Below, piece after piece: positions 18,501 through 25,116 of a DNA stretch of 64,000 nt. Source of the DNA: Trinickia caryophylli (lineage in GTDB: Bacteria; Pseudomonadota; Gammaproteobacteria; Burkholderiales; Burkholderiaceae); the NCBI RefSeq assembly GCF_034424545.1, contig NZ_CP139970.1, positions 3,906,001 through 3,970,000 on the forward strand. The letters run 5' to 3'. Each line of letters opens with the position of its first letter. The stretch's first letter is position 1. The position numbers were made by a program, and so were the translations under genes. The notes beneath the pieces were generated by a model. The model had not been told where the DNA came from, ran no database searches, and saw nothing but the letters and a program-made list of their open reading frames with translations.

Positions 18501-18609
18501 AAGCCATACCGAACAAGGCGAAGCCGTCGATCCGGTCGGGCCTGCGCGAAGTGCGGTTAACTCCGACGGCGGCATCCTCTCTTTATCCGCAGTTGTTGAG
18601 CCGTCCTAA
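15538..18609 (+). CDS. CHC2 zinc-finger/TOPRIM primase fused to an ATPase domain (replication protein)
   Basis: A 1023-residue protein. An N-terminal CHC2 zinc finger has C41, H44, C62 and C65 (CPFHDD...YHCFGCGAAG). A TOPRIM domain spans about residues 258-325 (IIVCEALIDAM; later IAYDRDESG). A Pro/Ala-rich linker covers about residues 385-455. A P-loop ATPase/helicase-like domain has STSAAGKSS near residue 614, ILAIAEEEGVRQAAYALKLL, and LTTTAIDVDEELLNRCL as sensor region. The C-terminus looks winged-helix and ends in a low-complexity tail. Such primase-helicases start replication of plasmids, phages and satellites. The ATG lies 11 bases after GGAGG. The recombinase follows 2 bases after the stop, so the two form one operon under the XRE operator. 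Confidence 0.85.
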   Translation: MPKAIAKEELDRLKSEVSLKRLIEGQGHDLMRRGKDWVMRCPFHDDVSPSLVVTESKNLYHCFGCGAAGSVLDWVMKTQGVSLPHAVQLLKQDAPLDGMRVGLVKTQAQPLPSALEPQVDDQALLARVVGYYHGTLKESPQGQAYLTERGLMHPELIDRFKLGHANSTLAYQLPKKYTVAGKAVREQLQRVGVTRSTGFEHLGGCIVVPIIGEDEDDRGRVWQLYGRRTADAKLGRNDVRHLYLGAPLRGVWNASALVAHKEIIVCEALIDAMTFWCAGYRNVIAAYGVNGFTEDHWAALKRHGTRRVLIAYDRDESGNAAAEKLATQMLESSIECFRVLFPKGMDANDYARKVLPAPKSLGVMLQQSQWLGKGKGPSVAVTVPHTPELATKEEAVPAEQTLPTPATLAVEPTPEPSPTAPSLAATTEPDVSLAPVPATAPALPVEEPTATEGAAGELLLSFGDRHWRVRGWQKNLGPDQMRVNVQVRSEAGYHVDTLDVYSAKQRAAFIKMAAAELGTQGDTVKRDLGRVLLKLETLQDEAITAALAPKDAAPPIDEAQQRAALELLKAPNLIERIVEDMERCGIVGESTNLLAGYLAAVSRKLDAPLAILIQSTSAAGKSSLMDAVLNLMPDEERIQYSAMTGQSLFYLGETDLQHKILAIAEEEGVRQAAYALKLLQSDGELTIASTGKDETTGNLVTKQYRVKGPVMLMLTTTAIDVDEELLNRCLVLTINETREQTRAIHARQRAAQTLEGLLAEADREAITTLHRNAQRLLKPIHVVNPYAHRLTFLDDKTRTRRDHVKYLTLIRSIALLHQHQREVKRVEHRGQSIEYIEVTREDIALANRIAHDVLGRTLDELPPQTRRLVTLLVDWVRHECEARDETREALRFTRREVRTATRWGDTQLKIHLSRLVELEYVIAHRGRNGVFEYELLYGGEDDGRAHLCGLIDPTALADGGTRSGPSDDRSGSGRAMVGGRSDAVERPQSHTEQGEAVDPVGPARSAVNSDGGILSLSAVVEPS

Positions 18610-18611
18610 CG

Positions 18612-19691
18612 ATGCCGAACCTTGGACGGCGCGAGCCGTATCCGCCGATCGGGCCGGCGCACGATCCGCTGAGCTTGTATCGGCAGATGATGGACTTCCT
18701 GATGTGGCTGGAGGAGCGCAACACGTCGCGGCATACGCTCAAGCATTGGGAGCTGTATCTGCGGTACTTCGTGAGCTGGTGCGACGAGCGAGGCTTGACG
18801 CGGCCGGCGGAGATAACGCGGCCGATCCTGGAGCGCTATCAGCGGCACCTGTTCCTGAAGCGCAAAAAGAACGGTGCGCCGCTGTCGGCGACGACGCAGG
18901 CTTCGCGGGTGACGCCGATCAGGAAGTGGTTCCGGTGGCTCACGCGTAACAACCGGGTCTTGTACAACCCGGCGGCCGATCTGGATCTGCCGAAGGTGGA
19001 AGAGCGCCTACCGAAGCACGTGCTGACGATCGAGGAGGTCGAGCGGGTGTTGAACCTGCCCGACACGACGACGGCGCTGGGCGTGCGCGATCGGGCGATG
19101 CTGGAGACGCTGTACAGCACGGGGATTCGGCGGATGGAGATCATCGGGCTGCAGCAGCGCGACGTCGATTACGAGCGCGGCACGCTGATGGTCCGGCAGG
19201 GCAAGGGCAAGAAAGATCGGATGATTCCGATCGGCGATCGAGCGCTGGCGTGGGTGGCCCGGTACCGCGACGAGGTGCGCCCGGAGCTGGCGATCGCGGG
19301 CGACGACGGCACGCTGTTCCTAACGGTAACGGGCCAAGCGTTCTCGGATAACCGGATGACGCAGATGGTGCGCAATTGCGTGCGAGCGGCGGGGCTGGGC
19401 AACATCGGCAGTTGCCACCTGTTTCGGCACGCGATGGCGACACAGATGTTGGAGAACGGGGCGGACGTGCGGTTCATCCAGGCGATGCTGGGTCACGCGG
19501 ACATCAAGACGACGCAGGTCTACACGCGGGTGAGCATTCGGGCGCTGAAGGATATCCATTCGGCTACGCACCCGGCGCGATTGGAGCGAAGCGTTTCGCC
19601 CGGCCGTGATGGGGTTGAAGAGCGAAAGGTGACGGCAAGTGACCTGTTCGCTGCATTGGATGCGGAGGCGGATGAAGAGCCCGTCCCATAA
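18612..19691 (+). CDS. Tyrosine recombinase (XerC/XerD-like integrase)
   Basis: A 359-residue protein with an N-terminal SAM-like core-binding domain (about 20-115) and a catalytic domain (about 125-330). The catalytic set is visible: Arg in STGIRRME (about 174), Lys in GKGKKDR, HLFRH (about 269-273), His in LGHAD (about 295) and Tyr in TTQVYTRV (about 304). It is adjacent to the primase gene and is the only integrase of the element. Remnants of the same gene at 31591, 38038 and 39586 mark decayed copies. The natural substrates are probably the structured ends of the element; that is inference. The C-terminal 45-residue tail is variable between copies. Confidence 0.9.
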   Translation: MPNLGRREPYPPIGPAHDPLSLYRQMMDFLMWLEERNTSRHTLKHWELYLRYFVSWCDERGLTRPAEITRPILERYQRHLFLKRKKNGAPLSATTQASRVTPIRKWFRWLTRNNRVLYNPAADLDLPKVEERLPKHVLTIEEVERVLNLPDTTTALGVRDRAMLETLYSTGIRRMEIIGLQQRDVDYERGTLMVRQGKGKKDRMIPIGDRALAWVARYRDEVRPELAIAGDDGTLFLTVTGQAFSDNRMTQMVRNCVRAAGLGNIGSCHLFRHAMATQMLENGADVRFIQAMLGHADIKTTQVYTRVSIRALKDIHSATHPARLERSVSPGRDGVEERKVTASDLFAALDAEADEEPVP

Positions 19692-19782
19692 GGCTGTGGC
19701 CGGGGGCTGTGCGTGGCGAAAGGTGACGTTTGGTGGCCCGAACTGGACCGGTTGAAAGAAGTCGGCGGCATAGGCCGAAGTG

Positions 19783-19800
19783 TGCGATACTTGTATCGCA
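19783..19800. promoter_or_regulatory. Operator of RHH/RelE toxin-antitoxin operon
   Basis: A perfect 8-bp inverted repeat with a 2-bp centre, TGCGATAC-TT-GTATCGCA, lies 22 bases before the antitoxin start. Ribbon-helix-helix antitoxins usually autoregulate through such sites. The diverged pair at 39813 has CTATAC-GT-GTATAG with the same geometry. The second copy is at 29362-29379. Confidence 0.65.
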
Positions 19801-19822
19801 AGTGTTATGAAAAGAGGGAACG

Positions 19823-20050
19823 ATGGCTATCTCGATTCGTTTGCCCGAAGAGGTGGAAAGCCGGCTGAGCCAGCTGGCGAGCCTGACTGGGCGCAGCAAG
19901 ACGTTTTACATCCGCGAGGCAATCGTGGAGCATTTGGACGACATGGAGGATCTGTACCTGGCTGAGCGCGAGCTGGAAGAGATTCGTGCCGGCCGTGCGC
20001 GCACGGTACCGCTGGAAGAGGTGATGAAGCGTTATGGCATGGCGGATTGA
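19823..20050 (+). CDS. Ribbon-helix-helix antitoxin (RelB/CopG-like)
   Basis: A 75-residue protein with an N-terminal RHH motif (MAISIRLPEEVESRLSQLAS, then GRSKTFYIREAI) and an acidic C-terminal helix ([16 protein letters not shown]) of the kind that wraps the toxin. The start follows AGAGGG. It overlaps the RelE-type toxin gene by 17 bp, which indicates translational coupling. It lies 131 bp after the recombinase and probably stabilises the element in the host. Confidence 0.88.
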   Translation: MAISIRLPEEVESRLSQLASLTGRSKTFYIREAIVEHLDDMEDLYLAERELEEIRAGRARTVPLEEVMKRYGMAD

Positions 20051-20303
20051 GCTATCGCCAGAGGCGCAAAAGAAACTTGATGGATTTGATCGGCAGGATA
20101 CCCGGCGCATCCTGAAATTCCTTTACGAAAGGGTGGCGCCGCTAGAGGACCCGCGCAGCATTGGAGAAGCGCTGAAGGGTTCGCGGCTGGGTGAGTTCTG
20201 GAAATACCGTGTGGGCGATTACCGGGTGATCAGCCATATCGAGGACGGAGCTCTGCTGATCATGGTGGTTCGCGTGGGCAATCGACGCGACGTGTATCGC
20301 TGA
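20034..20303 (+). CDS. RelE/ParE-family toxin
   Basis: An 89-residue basic protein with the RelE fold pattern: MAWRIELSPEAQKKLDGFD, then GEALKGSRLGEFWKYRVGDY, and the closing VVRVGNRRDVYR. RelE-type members cleave ribosome-bound mRNA; ParE-type members target gyrase. The sequence with its conserved C-terminal Arg and Tyr residues is closer to RelE. It forms a pair with the upstream RHH antitoxin. A diverged, frameshifted relative is at 40021. Confidence 0.88.
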   Translation: MAWRIELSPEAQKKLDGFDRQDTRRILKFLYERVAPLEDPRSIGEALKGSRLGEFWKYRVGDYRVISHIEDGALLIMVVRVGNRRDVYR

Positions 20304-20377
20304 CGAGCTTGTTGCAGACCGACGTGCTTCCTTCTTAGCCGCGCTTGTGCGGCACTCTCCATCCCTTCCAGCTAACC

Positions 20378-20406
20378 CCGACGGGCCGATACAATCGGCC
20401 CGTCGG
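20378..20406. repeat. Structured right end of the element with possible outward promoter
   Basis: Perfect 13-bp arms, CCGACGGGCCGAT and ATCGGCCCGTCGG, flank a 3-base loop. The embedded TACAAT resembles a -10 element reading toward the orphan cassette. A small GGCGC-ttac-GCGCC hairpin follows. A diverged copy of this right-end sequence, from TACAATCGGCCCGTCGG to GGCCGCAAAAC, lies at 32915-32988. The second identical copy is at 29957-29985. Confidence 0.6.
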
Positions 20407-20463
20407 CGCTTACGCGCCATCGTTCTTTAACTTCCTTCGCGGACGCCTCGGAAGGCCGCAAAA

Positions 20464-20540
20464 CCGCGTCTAGGCAAAAAATCTCTCCGACCGAACCGCG
20501 TCTAGGCGATGACCGGCCGCAAAGCCGTGTCGTGTCTAGG
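20464..20540. repeat. Three iteron-like CCGCGTCTAGG repeats before the orphan toxin cassette
   Basis: CCGCGTCTAGG occurs at 20464-20474 and 20496-20506, and as TCGTGTCTAGG at 20530-20540, spaced 32 and 34 bp (about three helical turns each). The same three-repeat layout with the same spacing is found at 35559-35635 in front of a different cassette. The TAG of the last repeat is the in-frame stop that closes the cassette reading frame upstream. Confidence 0.7.
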
Positions 20541-20551
20541 TTTGCGGGCCA

Positions 20552-21433
20552 TTGCAGGCAAAGGTTGCCTCGGGTGCTGGATATGGGGCCATTGGGGCAG
20601 CAGCTAGTGCGGTTGCGACTGCGTACATGGTTCAGCAGGCCGGCGGTGCGGCCAACCTGACGAACGAGCAGCGTGCGGTGATTGTTGGCGCGGCAACGTT
20701 GCTGGGCGGATTGACTGCGGGGCTCGCCGGGCAGGACGCGCAAGCTGGGGCGTTGGCTGCTCAGAACGAGGCGCTTAACAACGGCACGCAGAACCACGAT
20801 CTGCACAAGGATCAGGAGGAACTCAAGAAGGAACTCTCGCAGGAGCGTGCCAAGCTGTACGGCGAAGGGGAGGAAATCATCGGGTATGACGCGGAAGGCG
20901 ATCCGATCACGGTATTGAAGGGAGGCGGTACAGTTGGTCTCGGCTCGGGGATGGGGAGCCGACAAGGCACGACTGGAAACGCACCTCGGTTAGGGGGTGG
21001 GAGCACAGTTGGCGTTGATGCAGGAAATGGCGCGAATGATTGGAACGATGCGTCCAAGGGGAACGGCACCTCAAGTGAGCCTGTCTATAATTCGCAGGGA
21101 GCGGCAAGAGCCGCTACGAACAGCGGCAATTGGTCAAGTGGGTCGTTAAGTGCCACCGTGCAGAACATCGTGGGCTCAAATCCCGATGTGACGTACACGA
21201 CATCGGGAAAGACAATCTATACCAATCCGGCCACCGGCATGTCAGTGGTGTACGACAACGCCGGGAACTACTACCGGGTACAGAATGGAGCTGGTCAGTA
21301 TCTGGATCAGAGTGGCAACGCGGTCCCGAACAACGTTCCGCTGATCGGTCCGAATAGGACGACACAGACCGGTGTCCCGTCGGGCGTAAGAAATGGCTTA
21401 ACACACTTCAACAACACCGATCCGGTCAAGTGA
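20552..21433 (+). CDS. Orphan CdiA C-terminal toxin cassette 1
   Basis: A 293-residue fragment without a proper start; a TTG at 20552 is the first candidate and an in-frame TAG lies at 20537-20539. It begins with a diverged CdiA pre-toxin segment (VASGAGYGAIGAAASAVATA, then LLGGLTAGLAGQDAQAGAL and AQNEALNN). The linker is Gly-rich. The C-terminal toxin domain of about 90 residues contains GKTIYTNPATGMSVVYDNAG and ends near GLTHFNNTDPVK. This toxin differs from that of the main cdiA. Its stop overlaps the immunity start. It is probably silent until recombined onto cdiA. The toxin activity cannot be told from sequence. Confidence 0.8.
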   Translation: MQAKVASGAGYGAIGAAASAVATAYMVQQAGGAANLTNEQRAVIVGAATLLGGLTAGLAGQDAQAGALAAQNEALNNGTQNHDLHKDQEELKKELSQERAKLYGEGEEIIGYDAEGDPITVLKGGGTVGLGSGMGSRQGTTGNAPRLGGGSTVGVDAGNGANDWNDASKGNGTSSEPVYNSQGAARAATNSGNWSSGSLSATVQNIVGSNPDVTYTTSGKTIYTNPATGMSVVYDNAGNYYRVQNGAGQYLDQSGNAVPNNVPLIGPNRTTQTGVPSGVRNGLTHFNNTDPVK

Positions 21434-21825
21434 GAGCGATGGTTATGCAGATGCAGCAGTCACTGGTTTCGATGAACAAAGGGCTTGGACAGCTACGCCT
21501 GTCGGGGCCACTATCCGAATGGCTATTCGCATCGAAATTCTGGTCTGACCTCAACGCCAAACAAGGCACGATGTTCGATCAGTTTGAGGAAGACGAAGCG
21601 GACGTGCCGATAATCAGAGTCGTTGTTGAGGAACTGGAGCGCCGAGTGCGCGCTTTGCGGGAACTGGGCGAACACGACGTAGAGTTCGTATATCGTTGGA
21701 CAGCCGAGCACAAGCCCCTGACAACAAGCGTACCGAGGGAGTCGTTATTATCAGAGGTCGTGATGCTTCGCGATTTTCTTGCCGATGCGGTCGCTCAAAA
21801 CTGCCCCGTGACGTTCGCACTCTAA
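21430..21825 (+). CDS. Immunity protein of orphan cassette 1
   Basis: A 131-residue acidic protein starting with a GTG that overlaps the toxin stop (GTGA); an ATG at 21439 is an alternative. It contains LSEWLFASKFWSDLNAKQ and an acidic central part (DQFEEDEADVPIIRVVVEEL), and looks alpha/beta. No family is recognised. Size and coupling to the toxin fragment support an immunity role. It is unlike the main immunity protein, in line with a different toxin. Confidence 0.7.
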   Translation: MRAMVMQMQQSLVSMNKGLGQLRLSGPLSEWLFASKFWSDLNAKQGTMFDQFEEDEADVPIIRVVVEELERRVRALRELGEHDVEFVYRWTAEHKPLTTSVPRESLLSEVVMLRDFLADAVAQNCPVTFAL

Positions 21826-21835
21826 GCTTGGGCGA

Positions 21836-22792
21836 GTGCCGTGCCGAAAAGCCTCGCCGTGTCTATGTTTTCTGACCGTTGCGGACCAAGGCTGCGTCAG
21901 GGCTGGATATGGGGCCATTGGCGGAGCCGTGAGTGCGGCGTTCTCGCCGGACTTCATCAAGGCAATCGATCCGACGGGGGCACAACTGAGTTCGGGTCAG
22001 CAAGCGGCGTTGGCCGGCTTTGCGACGCTGCTGGGAGGAGTAACCGCAGGGCTCGCAGGGCGGAACGCGCAGGCCGGTGCGCTGGCGGCCCAGAACGAGG
22101 CGCTGAACAACTCCGGGGACCACCCGGATGACGCTGCGAAAAAAGGCGGATTGCTGAGCGCGTTCGGCAACTGGTTGCAAAACACCTACGGCGATCCGCT
22201 CGGCGACCTCGGCCGTTGGGGTAACCAGTTTCTGGGGCTAGTGAAGGCCAACAATGGGCAGACGCCGCCGTCGGATCCGAACCCGCTTGTGCAGGCGAAC
22301 AATGGTAATCCGCCGGCGACTGGCGGGTCAGTGGTGACGCCGCCGGTGGTAGCTTGCTCTCCCGGCGCAGGGTGCGTGTTTACGCCACCGATAGCTACTC
22401 CGGGCGCGACCGGTGCGCCGAGCAACGCGCTGCTGTCGAATGGCAACGGCGGAAATACGGGAAGTGGAGCAAGCGGAGAAGATTCGTCGACGAGCGGCGG
22501 ACGCATTCAGATTGACGACTCGCGAGCGGGGCATATCTTCCGCGATTCGGATGGACATATCAGTGATACTCCGGCGAATCGCCAGCTTCTTGAAAATGTT
22601 GCGAACGATCCATCAGCTGTTTTAGGAACGGATAAGTACGGCACTACGTGGGCTGCGAAAACAAATCCGGACGGCACCCAGACATGGGTAGGTATCCGAG
22701 GTGGTAAGGTTAGCTACGGTGGAATTAACCAAACGCCAAAGTCGTTTAATCCTCAAACTGGGTTGGCCTCACCTACGAGGCCGGGTAAGTGA
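21836..22792 (+). CDS. Orphan CdiA C-terminal toxin cassette 2 (duplicate of main toxin end)
   Basis: A 318-residue fragment whose last 294 residues equal the end of the main CdiA, including AQNEALNN and the GHIFRDSDGH toxin domain. The first 25 residues (from GTG at 21836) come from the leader and have no signal or TPS domain, so it cannot be secreted alone. The immunity copy follows one base after its stop. It is a reserve copy of the currently displayed toxin, or the trace of an exchange. Confidence 0.85.
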   Translation: MPCRKASPCLCFLTVADQGCVRAGYGAIGGAVSAAFSPDFIKAIDPTGAQLSSGQQAALAGFATLLGGVTAGLAGRNAQAGALAAQNEALNNSGDHPDDAAKKGGLLSAFGNWLQNTYGDPLGDLGRWGNQFLGLVKANNGQTPPSDPNPLVQANNGNPPATGGSVVTPPVVACSPGAGCVFTPPIATPGATGAPSNALLSNGNGGNTGSGASGEDSSTSGGRIQIDDSRAGHIFRDSDGHISDTPANRQLLENVANDPSAVLGTDKYGTTWAAKTNPDGTQTWVGIRGGKVSYGGINQTPKSFNPQTGLASPTRPGK

Positions 22793-22793
22793 A

Positions 22794-23006
22794 ATGACTG
22801 ATTCGTTGACGATCACAGAAGCCTTCCGTGCGATGTTGATCTTCTTAGATCGCTATTACGAGAGAGGAGGTTGTCAAAGCGAGGACATCGCGACCCTGTT
22901 GAGCGGCCTATCGCAAACAGTCTGGGCTGACGGCAGTACAAACGATCCAGCCCAATGGCAAGATTGGTTGGACGCTGTTCGAGCAGCAAAAGGTGAAGCT
23001 GCATAG
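22794..23006 (+). CDS. cdiI: Immunity protein, second copy
   Basis: Same 70-residue protein as at 13215, behind the duplicated toxin end and one base after its stop. If expressed from here, it would keep the cell immune even after the main toxin tip is replaced. Confidence 0.8.
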   Translation: MTDSLTITEAFRAMLIFLDRYYERGGCQSEDIATLLSGLSQTVWADGSTNDPAQWQDWLDAVRAAKGEAA

Positions 23007-23066
23007 GGCAAGCACGTGAGCCGACCTGAACCCGGCTTCGGCCGGGCTCGCTGCTTATGGGGGCAG

Positions 23067-23291
23067 TCAAGCGGGCGTGATCACCAGCCGCTCGTGTTGG
23101 ACTTCGATCTTGAGGCGCTGTCGGGGTTTGAAGCCGGCGTGCTCGAGCCACCTTCCTGAGAGCTTGAGCCAGGGCACGAGGGGCGGGTTGGTACGCCGGC
23201 GAGGTGCGTAGGGTCGCCAGCGTCGGGATTCCTGAATCGTGACGCTTCGCGTGGAAGGGGCGTGGAATGCTTTAAGATCGGCGTCAGCCAT
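23067..23291 (-). CDS. symE: SymE-family toxin, second copy
   Basis: Same 74-residue SymE protein as at 13488, with the same convergent position after the immunity gene. It lies inside the direct repeat. Confidence 0.85.
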   Translation of the reverse strand: MADADLKAFHAPSTRSVTIQESRRWRPYAPRRRTNPPLVPWLKLSGRWLEHAGFKPRQRLKIEVQHERLVITPA

Positions 23292-23580
23292 GATCGACTC
23301 CTGGTGCGAGTTGATGGTGGTCAGCGGGTCGTATGGGTTGCCGCCCGTGCGGCCCGCGCTTCGTTTACGGCGATGTATGAGTTGAAGTTCTCCTTGATCT
23401 GAACGGTCTGAGCGACCGTGATCGACTGTATCGTGAGCGAGCGGTGCTCACCATTGGCCGCTTGGCCGAGGGATCTGCAGTAAGGTCCAGCGGCGCTGCG
23501 CGCCGAAGAAGCACGAAGGGCCGGGGGTAAATCGTCTGCTGCCCGTCATCCCTGCGGGCTGCCGGTCATCAGCCGATTGA

Positions 23581-23678
23581 ACATAAAGCTTTGAAATTAG
23601 CAACGGCCGAAGGGCTGCCCAGCGGTTCACAAGAGCTGCCGCGGGCAGCCCTTCGGCCGTTGCTAATTTGCTTTATGT
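23581..23678. repeat. Long structured hairpin, second copy
   Basis: Second copy of the structure at 14002-14099, with outer arms ACATAAAGC and GCTTTATGT and 27-bp inner arms. It marks the left end of the second element copy. Confidence 0.8.
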
Positions 23679-24041
23679 CTGGCGCCCCCGGCCCGAGTTA
23701 CGCGCGCGGTGCGCGCATGAATATGCCAGGGCCGCATGCGCGGCCGACGATGAGGAGTACGAAAGAATCCGAGCATGGCGCTGGCGCGCAAAGAGAAAAG
23801 CCAGGGGCCGCGTTGCGGCCGGAAAGAGAGATGTGCCCCGCCCGCCCCCAAGGGGCTCCCCACCTGCTGCCTGAGTCAGTGGGACTCACGCTGCTGTCCC
23901 GCCAAGTTTAGCGCCGTGCTCGTCGCGTCAAGGGTTCGCTTCGCCGGGCTGCGCCCGCCCTTGACGCGCCTGCGCGCGGCGCTGGCTGGGTTGGGCCAAC
24001 AGCGCGAGTGTCGCGCCGGGCGAACAGCAAGGAGCGAAGCG

Positions 24042-24251
24042 ATGGAAATGAAGGTCGAGATGCTGCCGGAGTTTGTTGCGTTCTGCGATCAGGAAAAGAC
24101 CACGGCGGAGGCGGTGCTGAGGTGCTTCATGAGGGATGTGCTGGCCGTGTACGAAGGCAAGCAGGAGCCGAGCGATACGGCGCTCGGCGTGGTTCAGGCG
24201 TACGCGTGGAGCTACTTCGTGAGAGTGACCAATCCTGAGCGGTACTTCTGA
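24042..24251 (+). CDS. Small hypothetical protein of the element, second copy
   Basis: Same 69-residue ORF and ribosome site as at 14463. The hairpin cluster follows at 24262-24528. Confidence 0.65.
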   Translation: MEMKVEMLPEFVAFCDQEKTTAEAVLRCFMRDVLAVYEGKQEPSDTALGVVQAYAWSYFVRVTNPERYF

Positions 24252-24618
24252 GCACCGGTTAGGGCCGGCGGTGCCGGCCCGTTGCGCGCGGGTGCGCGCA
24301 ACGCAAAAGCGCGGTTTGGCATGCGGTGCAAGCCGCCGAGTCGTCTTGCACCGCGGTGCCGAGCGTGGAGAACCGACGGCCGTCAAGGCCAAGCCCTCCG
24401 GGCGCGCGATGCGCGGCCTTGACGGGTTCGAACTCGGTGGGGCGTCTGACGGTTATCTGCGTTGGTCTGCAGGCGCCCAAGTTCCGCCCGGTTTGCCGTC
24501 GGCCTACGGCCGCCGTCAAACCGGGCGGGAGAGGGAAGGGTTTAAAGAGAAGAAGAAAAGCGTCCCCAACCCCAGCGTTGCGGTGGGGTGCATGGGGGCT
24601 AAATCGAGATGCGGTCGA

Positions 24619-24999
24619 TTAGCCCTGAGCGAGCACGGTATCGAGCAGGTCGGAGGCGAGCTTCTGCTTGGAGCGAGGCAAACGACTGATCTGCTCGACT
24701 TGCCGTTGCAGTCGAGAAACCGGGCCGGGCTTGTGCGGAAGAGCGGCGGACTCGCCGATGAGTTCGGTGACGCTGACCTTCAGCTCCGTGGCGAGGGCGA
24801 GCAACGTGGGAACAGGCAGACGCAGACGACCGCCCTCGTAATGCGCGAGGGTCTGCTGTGCAATGCCCAGTTGCTCGGACAGTTGCACCTGGGTGAGTCC
24901 GCGGGCCTTGCGCGCCTGTGCGATGCGCGCACCCAGTTCCTTGAAAAGCTGCTCGTCCTTGGTCTTCACGCCGATGATTAGCGAGGTGATGAGAGCCAT
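24619..24999 (-). CDS. XRE-family repressor, second copy
   Basis: Same 126-residue repressor as at 15040, divergent from the second primase copy, with the palindrome CAGAGTACTCTG at 25046-25057 between them. Confidence 0.85.
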   Translation of the reverse strand: MALITSLIIGVKTKDEQLFKELGARIAQARKARGLTQVQLSEQLGIAQQTLAHYEGGRLRLPVPTLLALATELKVSVTELIGESAALPHKPGPVSRLQRQVEQISRLPRSKQKLASDLLDTVLAQG

Positions 25000-25116
25000 G
25001 ACGATAACCCTGGTTTCGGAAAGTAGGCTTGACAATACTCGTAAACAGAGTACTCTGCAACGCAGTTTTTTTACTCTAACCCTCTTGACAGGTTTTTAGC
25101 GGAGGCCGGGAAGACG

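Larger units (their letters stand above)
12331..20587 (+). repeat. 8257-bp direct repeat, copy 1
   Basis: This segment recurs 9579 bp downstream at 21910-30166. The limits were set by comparing the flanks: similarity starts at TGGGGCCATTGG (12331) and ends after ATATGGG (20587). All predicted proteins inside are the same in both copies and I saw no base difference in the stretches compared. It contains the last 294 codons of cdiA, the immunity gene, symE and the whole primase/recombinase/toxin-antitoxin element with its right end. Confidence 0.95.

Noticed and set aside
18612-19691. Recombinase considered as an integron integrase (IntI)
   Set aside because: It aligns by eye with Xer-type recombinases and I see no clear IntI-specific insert; the attC-like hairpins are kept as a hypothesis only.
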